DNA from: Dokdonella fugitiva | Lineage (GTDB): Bacteria > Pseudomonadota > Gammaproteobacteria > Xanthomonadales > Rhodanobacteraceae | NCBI RefSeq assembly: GCF_014138265.1 | Contig: NZ_JACGXL010000001.1 | Span: forward strand, 752,525-816,524 | Length of the DNA stretch: 64,000 nt | Reading direction: 5' to 3' | Shown: piece after piece, positions 11,698-20,933 of the stretch | Position numbering within the stretch: position 1 is the first letter of the stretch | Layout: each line of letters opens with the position of its first letter | Position numbers and translations under genes: made by a program | The notes under the pieces: generated by a model | Seen by the model: only the letters and a program-made list of their open reading frames with translations | The model's database searches: none | Told to the model about the DNA's origin: nothing

Positions 11698-14600
11698 TCA
11701 TCCGCGCGCCTGTCGGCGCGTGCGCCACGCCACCGCGGCGAGCGCACCGATCAGCAGCAGCAGCGCGAAGCGATCCAGTGACGGCACCGGCGCCGCGGGC
11801 GTCGGCGCCCCGGCGATCGAGAACACGGTGGGATCGGCTGCACCCGGTCCGGCCGGATCGTCGGTCGGCGCCGAGCTTTCGTTGCTGCCGTTGCCGTCGC
11901 CGTCGTACGACACGGCGCCCTGGTTCGCGATCGATCCGCTCGCCGTCGCGTCGATCGTCGCGCCGATCGTGATCGTCACGCTGCCACCGGCGGGGATCGC
12001 ACCGTCCCAGTGCACGAGCGCGCCCGGACCGAAACCGACGGTGCCGCTGCTCGCGGTCGCGCCCGCGTAGGTGACGCCGGCCGGCAACGTGTCCGTGAAC
12101 TCGTAGCCCGGGTTGTCGCCTTGCGCGCCCGTTCCGGCGTTGGTGAGCACGATCGTGTAGGTGATCGCCGAACCCGGCGTGAAGCTGCCGCCGCTCGCCG
12201 CGACGGACTTCGTCGCGGTGACCGAGGCACCGGGTGCGAGGTTGACCGTGTCGGTGTCGGTCGCGCTGTTGTCGCCCGGATTCGGATCGTTCGTGCCGCC
12301 CGGTGCGGCGACGCTCGCGGTGTTGGCGAGCGTGCCGCTCGCCGACGCCGAGATCGCGCAGCTCGCCGTGTACGTCACGCTGCCGCCCGAGGGCACGTTC
12401 GCGGTGTCGGCGATGTCGCCGCTGCCCGACGCCGAACAGGTACCACCGCCCGCGCCGACGCAGGTCCACGTGCACGTTTCACCGGCCGGGAACGTGTCGG
12501 CCACGCTCGCGCCAGTCGCGTCGCTCGGGCCCGCGTTCGACGCGGTGATCGTGTACGTCGTGCTGCCGCCGGCCGTCACGCTCGCCACGCCGTCGGTCTT
12601 GGTGATCGACAGGTCCGCGATGCTGCCGCCGACGACGAACGAGGTCGGATCGTTCGCGCCGCCGACCGCCGGATCGTCGGTCGGACGCGTCGCGTCGTTG
12701 AGGCCGTCGGCATTGCTGTCGTACGACACCGTGCCCTGATTGCTGATCGTGCCGCTCGCCGCCGGGGCGATCGTCGCGGTGATCGTGATCGTCACGCTGC
12801 CGCTCATCGGTATCGCGCCGTTCCACGACACCGTGCTCGTGCCGATCGTGGCGACCGCGGTACCGCTCGACGCGGTGGCGGAGACGAGCGTGAGGTTCGC
12901 CGGCAACACGTCGGTGAATTCGTTGCCGGCGTTGTCGGCCTGCGCGCCACCACCGTTCGTGAGCACGACCGTGTAGGTGACCGTCGTGCCCGGGGCGAAC
13001 GTACCGGATACCGTCTTCGTCGCGGTCACGTCGGCGCCCGCCGGGTTGACCGTGTCGCTGTCGGTCGCACTGTTGTTCGCCGGATTCGTGTCGGTCGTGC
13101 CGCCCGGTGCAGTGACGGTCGCGGTATTGACCAGCGTTCCGCTCGCCGACGCCGAAACGGCGCAGCTCGCCGTGTAAGCGACGCTGCCGCCCGCGGGCAG
13201 GTTCACCGTATCGGCGATGTTGCCGCTGCCCGATGCGGCACAGGTGCCGCCGCCGGCACCGACGCAGGTCCAGGTGCAGGTTTCGCTCGCCGGGAACGTG
13301 TCCGCGACGCTCGACCCGCTCGCATTGCTCGGACCTGCATTCGACGCAGTGATCGTGTAGGTCACGCTGCCGCCCGCGGTCGCGCTCGTGACGCCGTCGG
13401 TCTTGGTGATCGACAGGTCCGCCGAAGCGCCGAGCGCATCGGTGTCGGTCGCGCTGTTGTTGCCCGGGTTCGGATCAGTCGTGCCGCCGCCGGCGGCGAC
13501 GGTCGCCGTGTTGACGAGGCTGCCGCTTGCCGACCCGGAGATCGTGCAGCTCGCCGTGTACGTCACGCTGCCGCCGGCCGGAAGGTTGGTCGTGTCGGCG
13601 ATGTTGCCGCTGCCCGACGCCGTGCAGGTGCCGCCGCCGGCACCGACGCAGGTCCAGGTGCAGGTTTCGCTCGCCGGGAACGTGTCCGCGACGCTCGACC
13701 CGCTCGCATTGCTCGGACCTGCATTCGACGCAGTGATCGTGTAGGTCACGCTGCCGCCCGCGGTCGCGCTCGTGACGCCGTCGGTCTTGGTGATCGACAG
13801 GTCCGCCGAAGCGCCGAGCGCATCGGTGTCGGTCGCGCTGTTGTTGCCCGGGTTCGGATCGGTCGTGCCGCCGGCCGTGACCGTCGCCGTGTTGACGAGG
13901 CTACCGCTCGCCGACGCGGAGATCGTGCAGCTCGCCGTGTACGTCACGCTGCCGCCGGCCGGAAGGTTGGTCGTGTCGGCGATGTTGCCGCTGCCCGACG
14001 CCGTGCAGGTGCCGCCACCGGCGCCGACGCAGGTCCACGAGCAGGTCTCGCTCGCCGGGAACGTGTCCGCGACGCTCGACCCGCTCGCGTTGCTCGGGCC
14101 CGCATTCGACGCAGTGATCGTGTAGGTCACGCTGCCGCCCGCCGTCGCGCTCGTGACGCCGTCGGTCTTGGTGATCGACAGGTCCGCCGAAGCGCCGAGC
14201 GCATCGGTGTCGGTCGCGCTGTTGTTGCCCGGGTTCGGATCGGTCGCGCCGCCGGCCGTGACCGTCGCCGTGTTGACGAGGCTACCGCTCGCCGACGCGG
14301 AGATCGTGCAGCTCGCCGTGTACGTCACGCTGCCGCCGGCCGGAAGGTTGGTCGTGTCGGCGATGTTGCCGCTGCCCGACGCCGTGCAGGTGCCGCCGCC
14401 GGCACCGACGCAGGTCCAGGTGCAGGTTTCGCTCGCCGGGAACGTGTCCGCGACGCTCGACCCGCTCGCATTGCTCGGACCTGCATTCGACGCAGTGATC
14501 GTGTAGGTCACGCTGCCGCCCGCGGTCGCGCTCGTGACGCCGTCGGTCTTCGTGATCGACACGTCGGCCGTCGCCACGAGCGTGTCGCTGTCGGTCGCAC

Positions 14601-17600
14601 TGTTGTTGCCCGGCGTGGGATCGGTGACCCCGCCCGGGGCAGCGACGGTCGCCGTGTTCGCGAGTGTGCCGCTCGCCGCGGCCGAGACCGCGCAGCTCGC
14701 CGTGTACGTGACGCTGCCGCCCGCAGGCAGGTTGGTCGTGTCGGCGATGTTGCCGCTGCCCGATGCGGTGCAGGTGCCGCCCCCCGCGCCGACGCAGGTC
14801 CACGTGCAGGTTTCGCTCGCCGGGAACGTGTCCGCGACGCTCGAACCGCTCGCGTTGCTCGGGCCCGCATTCGACGCAGTGATCGTGTAGGTCACGCTGC
14901 CGCCCGCCGTCGCACTCGTGACACCGTCGGTCTTGGTGATCGCGAGATCGGCACTCGGCGCCAGCGTGTCGCTGTCGGTGGCGCTGTTGTTGCCCGGCGT
15001 GGGATCGGTGACGCCACCCGGCGCGGCCACGGTCGCCGTGTTGCTGAGCGTACCCGTCGCTGCAGCGGAGACCGTGCAGCTCGCCGTGTACGTCACGCTG
15101 CCGCCCGCGGGCAGGTTGACCGTGTCGTTGATGTTGCCGCTGCCTGACGCCGTGCAGGTGCCGCCACCGGCACCGACGCAGGTCCACGTGCAGGTTTCGC
15201 TCGCCGGGAACGTATCGGCGACGGTGCTGCCCGGCGCGTTGCTCGGGCCTGCATTCGACGCGGTGATCGTATAGGTCACGCTGCCACCCGGCGTCGCGGT
15301 CGTGACCCCGTCGGTCTTCGTGATCGCTAGGTCCGCCCCCGGCGTCAGCGTGTCCGTGTCGGTCGCACTGTTGTTGCCCGGGTTGGGATCGGCGATCGCT
15401 GAACTGACCGTCGCCGTGTTGCTCAACGTGCCCGTCGCCGCCGGATTGATCGTGCAGCTCGCGGTGTAGGTCACGCTGCCACCGGCCGGCATGTTGGTCG
15501 AATCGTTGATGTTGCCGCTGCCCGAGGCGGTGCAGGTGCCACCGCCCGCGCCGACGCAAGTCCAGGTGCAGGTGTTGATCGCAGGGAAGGTGTCGGCGAC
15601 GGTCGCGCCCGTGACGGGATCCGGACCCGCGTTGCTCGCGGTGATCGTGTACGTGGCACTCCCGCCCGGCGTCACCGTCGTGACGCCGTCGGTCTTGGTG
15701 ATCGCGAGGTCGGACGACAACGCGCGGCAGCCGGTGACGCTCACGTCGTCGATCGCGGCGCCCGCGAATTGGACCGTGGTGTCGCTGTCGAGATGGAAGC
15801 GCACTTCTGTGTTCAGGCCCGCGAGACTGTCGGCGCGGCGCGAGAAGACGCCCCAGCCGTAGCTCCCGCCGATGTTCGCCTGCGGGTTGCCGGTACCCGC
15901 GGACGCGCTGATCGGCGTCGGATCGAGCCATTCGTACAGGCGCACCGGCGTCGCGCCGCCGACCTGCTGCGCGTCGACGAAGTAGTGGTCGAAGTTCGCG
16001 GTCTCGACCTGGTGCCGCTGCGCCCAAGTCACTACGATCGGCGCCGACAGGCCGGCGAGGTTGATCGGCGGTGACAGCAGGTCCTGCGACGACGATGCGT
16101 TGTACGTGTTGTCGAGGTCGGTCTTCCAGCAATTGACACCGCTGTTGCAGGTGCTGAACCCGGCGATCGGATTGGCGGTCGTCGTCGCGACGGTCGCGGG
16201 CAGGCCGAGTTCCCATTCGTCCTGCGTGCCCGAATGCGTGAAGCCGGCCGCGCCCGCTTCGAAGTCGGTGCTGAACGCGGTCTGCACCGCGAAGCCCGGC
16301 GGGCAGGCCGGCGGCGGCGGCGCTTCGCAGACGCGCAGCGACCAGCTGTTGAGCGTGCCGCCGTTGGCGCCGGCGGTGTCGTCGCGCAGATCGAGCGTCC
16401 AGGTGCCGCCCGCGTTCTCGCCGTCGAACGCCGCGAGGCGGTACGCACCGGACGTGCTGGCCGTGCCTGCGGTGGAATTGTTCTCGGGCTTCAGCTGGCT
16501 GCCCTTGAGCGCGGTGAACGTGGGAGGAATGGCGGCTTCGTCGTCGAAGACGACATCCATGACCGTCTGACCGCCCGTCGCGGCCGCGCCGATGTCGGTG
16601 AACAGGCCGATGTCGTTGCCGGCCGGCGAACGCAGGTGCGCGTCGACGTCCTGCATCAGCGCGTGGGTGAGGTTGATACCGACATCGACGTCGGCGATGC
16701 GCGGATTGCCCGGGATCGTGATGACCGAGCTGACCAGGCCCGTGCCGGGGCCGATCGTCTTCGGCACGTCGGTGCTCGTGTACGTCGTGCAGTTCACGCC
16801 CTCGTCGACGTGCGGATGCACGCTGACGCTGAGGTGGTAGGTCGCGGTCGGACCGCCGACGGCCGCGCTGGCCGAATCGACGAAGGCGAAGTAGGTGCCG
16901 GCATCCTTCACGGTGAAGAACATCGCTTCCGACGGGATGTTCGGATTCGGTGCGACGTCGCCGGTGCCGGCGTCGTCGACGACAACGATCTGGTTGCCGG
17001 CGTCGCCGAACAGGGCGAAACCAAGGCGACCGTTCCAGCTGACGCCATCACGCTCCGGATCGAGGTCGAGCGCAAGGTAGACGGTATCGCCCGCGTTGAG
17101 GTTGATGCTGTACCAGTCCTGCTCGGTCGCCGCGGCCGGATTGCGCGCGCCGCTGACCCAGCCGTTGGCCGGCAGCGGATTGGCCGTCGCCGGCGTGTCG
17201 TTGCCCTCCACTTCCGGCGTCGGCGCGCCGCTCTGGATGCGCAGATGCAGGTCGTAGCCGCGTTCCGAGGTCGTGCCCGCGGTGAAGTCGTTGATCTTGA
17301 GGAAGTAGGTACCTGTGGTCGGGATCGTCGCGCCGGCGATCGACGACGACAACGCGGCGAAGCTGCCGTTGTCATCGTCGAACTCGATCACCGTGGTGCC
17401 GTCCGACGCGAGCAGGGTGAGCTGGCTGTCGGTGCTGCTGCCCGCCGAGGCGGAAGTCATCAGCGCGGCGTAGACGCGGTCACCCGCGTTCGCGCTGAAC
17501 GAATAGAAGTCGATGTCGCCGTTCGGGAACAGGTTCGCGTGCACGACCACGTTGCTGCCGCTCAGCGGCGTCGCGGTCGCGCTCGTGCCATTCGGTTCCA

Positions 17601-17853
17601 CTTCCCCGCCGTAGCCCTGGCCGAACGGCGTCGTCGGAGCGTGCGCGATCGGTTCGCTCGCCGGAGCGACCGGCCGCGACGGCGACACGCCCTTCTGCTG
17701 CTCGTCGACCGCCACGATCGGCGCGATCACGCGCGCCGCCGGGAACGCCTTCGGTCGCGCCTTCGCGATCGCGGGCTCGGCCGAGACGCCGGAAATGAAA
17801 ACGAGGGCGGCCGCGGCCGCCATCCACAACGAACGTCGGAACGTGAAAGTCAC
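11698..17853 (-). CDS. Giant secreted protein with PPC, P-domain, DUF11-type repeats and IPTL-like C-terminal tail
   Basis: The product is 2051 residues starting at GTG 17853, with GGGGAC about 8 nt upstream. A signal peptide (FRRSLWMAAAAALVFISG) is followed by two PPC-like beta domains, about residues 85-345. A proprotein-convertase P-domain-like region spans about 350-510 (ITIPGNPRIADVDVGINL). A beta-sandwich region of MAM/jelly-roll type covers about 510-710. Ten tandem repeats fill about 713-2010: eight DUF11-type units beginning ADLSITKTDGV and two related units beginning VTATK. The C-terminus is a short PVPSLD motif, one membrane helix and a basic end (RTRRQARG), like the IPTL-CTERM sorting signal. 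It is probably a surface or extracellular adhesin-like protein. No catalytic domain is visible. Confidence 0.9.
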   Translation of the reverse strand: MTFTFRRSLWMAAAAALVFISGVSAEPAIAKARPKAFPAARVIAPIVAVDEQQKGVSPSRPVAPASEPIAHAPTTPFGQGYGGEVEPNGTSATATPLSGSNVVVHANLFPNGDIDFYSFSANAGDRVYAALMTSASAGSSTDSQLTLLASDGTTVIEFDDDNGSFAALSSSIAGATIPTTGTYFLKINDFTAGTTSERGYDLHLRIQSGAPTPEVEGNDTPATANPLPANGWVSGARNPAAATEQDWYSINLNAGDTVYLALDLDPERDGVSWNGRLGFALFGDAGNQIVVVDDAGTGDVAPNPNIPSEAMFFTVKDAGTYFAFVDSASAAVGGPTATYHLSVSVHPHVDEGVNCTTYTSTDVPKTIGPGTGLVSSVITIPGNPRIADVDVGINLTHALMQDVDAHLRSPAGNDIGLFTDIGAAATGGQTVMDVVFDDEAAIPPTFTALKGSQLKPENNSTAGTASTSGAYRLAAFDGENAGGTWTLDLRDDTAGANGGTLNSWSLRVCEAPPPPACPPGFAVQTAFSTDFEAGAAGFTHSGTQDEWELGLPATVATTTANPIAGFSTCNSGVNCWKTDLDNTYNASSSQDLLSPPINLAGLSAPIVVTWAQRHQVETANFDHYFVDAQQVGGATPVRLYEWLDPTPISASAGTGNPQANIGGSYGWGVFSRRADSLAGLNTEVRFHLDSDTTVQFAGAAIDDVSVTGCRALSSDLAITKTDGVTTVTPGGSATYTITASNAGPDPVTGATVADTFPAINTCTWTCVGAGGGTCTASGSGNINDSTNMPAGGSVTYTASCTINPAATGTLSNTATVSSAIADPNPGNNSATDTDTLTPGADLAITKTDGVTTATPGGSVTYTITASNAGPSNAPGSTVADTFPASETCTWTCVGAGGGTCTASGSGNINDTVNLPAGGSVTYTASCTVSAAATGTLSNTATVAAPGGVTDPTPGNNSATDSDTLAPSADLAITKTDGVTSATAGGSVTYTITASNAGPSNASGSSVADTFPASETCTWTCVGAGGGTCTASGSGNIADTTNLPAGGSVTYTASCAVSAAASGTLANTATVAAPGGVTDPTPGNNSATDSDTLVATADVSITKTDGVTSATAGGSVTYTITASNAGPSNASGSSVADTFPASETCTWTCVGAGGGTCTASGSGNIADTTNLPAGGSVTYTASCTISASASGSLVNTATVTAGGATDPNPGNNSATDTDALGASADLSITKTDGVTSATAGGSVTYTITASNAGPSNASGSSVADTFPASETCSWTCVGAGGGTCTASGSGNIADTTNLPAGGSVTYTASCTISASASGSLVNTATVTAGGTTDPNPGNNSATDTDALGASADLSITKTDGVTSATAGGSVTYTITASNAGPSNASGSSVADTFPASETCTWTCVGAGGGTCTASGSGNIADTTNLPAGGSVTYTASCTISGSASGSLVNTATVAAGGGTTDPNPGNNSATDTDALGASADLSITKTDGVTSATAGGSVTYTITASNAGPSNASGSSVADTFPASETCTWTCVGAGGGTCAASGSGNIADTVNLPAGGSVAYTASCAVSASASGTLVNTATVTAPGGTTDTNPANNSATDSDTVNPAGADVTATKTVSGTFAPGTTVTYTVVLTNGGGAQADNAGNEFTDVLPANLTLVSATASSGTAVATIGTSTVSWNGAIPMSGSVTITITATIAPAASGTISNQGTVSYDSNADGLNDATRPTDDPAVGGANDPTSFVVGGSIADLSITKTDGVASVTAGGSTTYTITASNAGPSDATGASVADTFPAGETCTWTCVGAGGGTCSASGSGDIADTANVPSGGSVTYTASCAISASASGTLANTASVAAPGGTNDPNPGDNSATDTDTVNLAPGASVTATKSVAASGGSFTPGSAITYTIVLTNAGTGAQGDNPGYEFTDTLPAGVTYAGATASSGTVGFGPGALVHWDGAIPAGGSVTITIGATIDATASGSIANQGAVSYDGDGNGSNESSAPTDDPAGPGAADPTVFSIAGAPTPAAPVPSLDRFALLLLIGALAAVAWRTRRQARG
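11825..15715 (-). repeat. Tandem repeat array inside the giant gene (units about 381-384 bp)
   Basis: Successive DUF11-type units start near 15715, 15335, 14950, 14570, 14186, 13805 and 13421 (reading leftwards), so the period is 381-384 bp. A different unit type follows near 13040, then one DUF11 unit near 12625 and a last unit of the second type near 12235. The units between about 13260 and 14560 contain blocks that are nearly identical at DNA level, including synonymous positions. This indicates recent duplication or gene conversion. Older units at both ends are more diverged. Confidence 0.9.
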
Positions 17854-17873
17854 GAAATTGTCCCCAATTGCGC

Positions 17874-17934
17874 GTCGCCTCCGGTGGCGACCCCCAAGTC
17901 GCTACGCGGCCGATCTCCCCGTCGTGATCGGCCG
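17874..17934 (-). other. Structured leader upstream of the giant surface gene
   Basis: On the minus strand, two stems precede the GTG start at 17853: CGGCCGATC with GATCGGCCG (17907-17934, 9 bp, 10-nt loop) and GTCGCC with GGCGAC (17874-17891, 6 bp, 6-nt loop). The gap up to orn (17854-18074) has no coding sequence. A weak TATACG -10-like box lies further upstream at about 17945. A regulatory role is inferred from pairing only. Confidence 0.35.
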
Positions 17935-18074
17935 TGGCGCGAACGTATACCTTTTTGTGGTGTACGTCACGTTTCAGGGGAAGCCGTGTCGACCGGCGCG
18001 CCGTGCGCGAGCGGCGCGGCCTGCGCGCGGGCGGACCTTCGGTAATTGCGTGGTGCAGCCGTCGCGGAGGGCGC

Positions 18075-18644
18075 TCAGGGCGCTTCGAGCGTGCCTGCGA
18101 TGCGTCCCATGAACGGCCGGTAGTAGCACAGCTCGGCGATCGAGTCGCGCACGTCGCTGAGCGCGGTGTGAGCCGAATCCTTGGTGAATCCGCGGCTGAC
18201 TTCGGGTGCCCAGCGGCGCGCGAGTTCCTTGATCGTCGAGACGTCGAGGTTGCGGTAGTGGAAGAAGCGCTCGAGCCGCGGCATCAGGCGATGGAGGAAG
18301 CGGCGATCCTGGCAGATCGAGTTGCCGCACATCGGCGACTTGCCCGGCGGCACCCACTGCACGAGGAACTCCATCGTCAGCGCCTCGGCGCTCGCGAGGT
18401 CGATGCGCGAATCGAGCACGCGTTGCCAGAGGCCCGACTTGCGGTGCTGGTTGCGGTTCCAGTCGTCCATCGCCTCGAGCCGCTCGAGCGGATGGCCGAT
18501 CGCGAACTCGGGACCCTCCGCGAGGAAATTGAGGTCCTTGTCGGTGACGATCGTCGCGATCTCCAGGATCGAGTCGTTGTCCGGATCCAGCCCGGTCATC
18601 TCCAGGTCGATCCAGATCAGGTTGTTCTCGTCCGGCGTTCGCAT
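18075..18644 (-). CDS. orn: Oligoribonuclease
   Basis: This 3'-5' exoribonuclease degrades 2-5 nt RNAs and pGpG, finishing mRNA and c-di-GMP turnover. The product is 189 residues, the normal length is about 180. All DEDDh motifs are visible: [10 protein letters not shown] (Asp, Glu) at the N-terminus, the central Asp region, and [11 protein letters not shown] (His, Asp) near the C-terminus. ATG 18644 begins [11 protein letters not shown], which fits the family. It is divergently transcribed from exonuclease I. Orn is essential in many gammaproteobacteria. The identification is firm. Confidence 0.97.
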   Translation of the reverse strand: MRTPDENNLIWIDLEMTGLDPDNDSILEIATIVTDKDLNFLAEGPEFAIGHPLERLEAMDDWNRNQHRKSGLWQRVLDSRIDLASAEALTMEFLVQWVPPGKSPMCGNSICQDRRFLHRLMPRLERFFHYRNLDVSTIKELARRWAPEVSRGFTKDSAHTALSDVRDSIAELCYYRPFMGRIAGTLEAP

Positions 18645-18720
18645 GCACGGGTTCCTGGCGGGGTGCCGCCCAGTCTAGCAAGCCCTCGCCGCGAGGGAAC
18701 CCTGCGTTATGCTCCGATCG

Positions 18721-20148
18721 ATGACGCAAACCTTCCTCTGGCACGACTACGAGACCACCGGCGCCGATCCGCGCCGCGACCGCCCGGCCCAGTTCGCCGC
18801 GATCCGCACGACGCTCGACCTCGAACCCGTCGGCGAGCCGGTCTCGTTCTTCTGCCGCCCGGCGACCGACGTGCTGCCGCATCCGGAGGCCTGCCTGATC
18901 ACCGGCATCACGCCGCAGCGCATGCAGCGCGACGGCGTCGTCGAGGCGGAGTTCGCCGCCCGCGTCAACGAGGAGATGGCGGAGCCGGGGACCTGCAACG
19001 TCGGCTACAACTCGCTGCGCTTCGACGACGAATTCACGCGCAACCTGCTCTACCGCAACTTCCACGATCCCTATGAACGCGAGTGGAAGGACGGCAATTC
19101 ACGCTGGGACCTCATCGACCTCGCGCGCATGAGCTACGCGCTGCGCCCCGACGGCATCGAATGGCCGCGGCGCGAGGACGGCTCGCCGAGCTTCCGCCTC
19201 GAGCACCTCGCCGGCGCCAACCGCATCGCGCAGGCGCGCGCGCACGACGCGGTATCGGACGTCGAGGCGTTGATCGGCCTCGCCCGCCTCATGCGCGTGC
19301 GCCAGCCGCGCCTGTGGGAGTTCTACTTCGCGCTGCGACGCAAGCAGCGCGCGTTCGAACTGCTCGATGTCGCGCGCATGACGCCGCTCCTGCACGTGTC
19401 ATCGCGCTATCCGGCCAACCGCGGCTGCATCGCGATCGTCGCGCCGCTGGCCGAACACCCGACCCAGCCGAACGCGGTGATCGCGTACGACCTCGACACC
19501 GATCCTGCGGACCTGCTGCAGCTCGATGCCGGGGAAATCGCCGATCGCGTGTTCACGCCGCGCGCGGACCTGCCCGAAGGCGTCGAGCGCATCCCGCTCA
19601 AGGCTATCCATGCGAACCGCTCGCCCGCGCTCGCGCCGCTCGGCGTGCTCAAGGGCGTCGACCTCGCGCGCATCGCGCTCGATCCCGAGCGCGCACAGGC
19701 TAACCTCGCCCGCCTGCGCGGCGCCGACGGCCTCGCCGCGAAGGTGCAGCGCGTGTTCGCCACCGTGCGCACACCGGCGACGACGACCGATCCCGAACTC
19801 GCACTGTACGAAGGTTTTCCGTCGGACGCGGACAAGCGCCTGTTCCGCGCCGTGCGCGAGACGCCACCCGAACAGCTCGGCTCGCGCGCGTTCCCGTTCC
19901 GCGACCCGCGCTATCCCGAGCTCCTGTTCCGCTATCGCGCGCGCAACTGGCCCGAGACGCTCGACGCGATCGAGCACGAACGCTGGGAAGGCTTCCGCCG
20001 CCGGCGCCTCGACACGGCGACACCGACGACCGCGCTCACGCGCGTGGACTACTTCGCGACGATCGCGCGCCTGCGCGCCGTGCCGGACCTGCCCGCCGCG
20101 CACGTGCCGCTGCTCGATGCGCTCGAGAGCTGGGGCCGCGAGCTCTGA
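18721..20148 (+). CDS. sbcB: Exodeoxyribonuclease I
   Basis: This single-strand 3'-5' DNA exonuclease acts in recombination and mismatch repair. From ATG 18721 the product is 475 residues, the same length as the E. coli enzyme. The N-terminus FLWHDYETTGADPRRDRPAQ carries exonuclease motif I and the conserved DRPAQFA stretch. Later motifs include NVGYNSLRFDDEF and AHDAVSDVEALIGLA (motif III, His and Asp). An ATG at 18709 is also in frame; 18721 is preferred because homologous chains begin close to this point. Neither has a strong ribosome-binding site. It is divergent to orn. The identification is firm. Confidence 0.96.
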   Translation: MTQTFLWHDYETTGADPRRDRPAQFAAIRTTLDLEPVGEPVSFFCRPATDVLPHPEACLITGITPQRMQRDGVVEAEFAARVNEEMAEPGTCNVGYNSLRFDDEFTRNLLYRNFHDPYEREWKDGNSRWDLIDLARMSYALRPDGIEWPRREDGSPSFRLEHLAGANRIAQARAHDAVSDVEALIGLARLMRVRQPRLWEFYFALRRKQRAFELLDVARMTPLLHVSSRYPANRGCIAIVAPLAEHPTQPNAVIAYDLDTDPADLLQLDAGEIADRVFTPRADLPEGVERIPLKAIHANRSPALAPLGVLKGVDLARIALDPERAQANLARLRGADGLAAKVQRVFATVRTPATTTDPELALYEGFPSDADKRLFRAVRETPPEQLGSRAFPFRDPRYPELLFRYRARNWPETLDAIEHERWEGFRRRRLDTATPTTALTRVDYFATIARLRAVPDLPAAHVPLLDALESWGREL

Positions 20149-20206
20149 CGGCACGCGTCCGGCGCGAGCCTTACAATAGGCGTTCCGTCCACACCCATCC
20201 TCCGCC

Positions 20207-20893
20207 TTGGCCACGACCTACTTCTCCGCCGCGACGTTCAAGTTCCTGCGCGATCTCGCGCGCAACAACAACCGCTCGTGGTTCGCCGCGAACAAGCCGC
20301 GCTACGAGGAGGTGCTGCGCCAGCCGTTCCTGTGCCTCATCGCCGACTTGCAGGCACCGCTCGCGAAGATCAGCCCACGCTACGTCGCCGACGCGCGCGC
20401 GCAGGGCGGATCGCTGTTCCGCATCCATCGCGACACGCGCTTCGCGAACGACAAGACGCCGTACAAGACCTGGGCCGGCGCGCGTTTCGCGCACGAACGC
20501 CGGCGCGAGATCGAGGCGCCGTCGTTCTACGTGCATATCCAGCCCGGCGACTGCTTCGCGGGCGGCGGCATCTGGCACCCGGAACCCGCGACCTTGAAGA
20601 AGATCCGCGAATTCCTCGAAGGCAACCCGGCCGCGTGGAAGAAGGCGACGCACGGCAAGGCGTTCCGCGAGCGGTTCGAGTTCTACGGCGAGAGCCTCTC
20701 GCGGCCGCCGCGCGGTGTCGATCCCGCGCACGAACTCGTCGAGGACCTCAAGCGCAAGAATTTCGCGGCCGGCCAGTCGTTCGACGACGCGCTCGCCTGC
20801 TCCGATGAGCTGCTGCCGCACCTGGTCGATACCTACAAGCGCATTGCGCCGATGATCGACTACCTGTGCGCGGCGGTCGAACTCGAATTCTGA
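20207..20893 (+). CDS. DUF2461 (TIGR02453) family protein
   Basis: The product is 228 residues from an apparent TTG start at 20207, giving ATTYFSAATFKFLRDLARN. No in-frame ATG or GTG lies close upstream and there is no clear Shine-Dalgarno. A TACAAT -10-like hexamer is at 20172-20177, about 30 nt before the start, so transcription may begin very near the gene. Family features include NNNRSWFAANKPRYEE near the N-terminus, FRIHRDTRFANDKTPYKTW and the GGGIWHPEP loop. The fold is uncharacterised and no catalytic role is known. It follows sbcB by about 60 bp and precedes the transporter by 40 bp. Confidence 0.88.
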   Translation: MATTYFSAATFKFLRDLARNNNRSWFAANKPRYEEVLRQPFLCLIADLQAPLAKISPRYVADARAQGGSLFRIHRDTRFANDKTPYKTWAGARFAHERRREIEAPSFYVHIQPGDCFAGGGIWHPEPATLKKIREFLEGNPAAWKKATHGKAFRERFEFYGESLSRPPRGVDPAHELVEDLKRKNFAAGQSFDDALACSDELLPHLVDTYKRIAPMIDYLCAAVELEF

Positions 20894-20933
20894 CGCCGCC
20901 GCGTCGCGGCCAGGCCTGGGCGGACGGACCCGC

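Noticed and set aside
12010..15147. A 1045-codon open frame on the plus strand across the giant repeat gene
   Set aside because: It is a shadow of the repeat array. Its repetitive Arg/Gly-rich product mirrors the minus-strand repeats, and it has no ribosome-binding site or domain.
13040..15715. Regular repeats resembling a CRISPR array
   Set aside because: The period is 381-384 bp, the repeats are coding and in frame, and there are no short spacers or cas genes.
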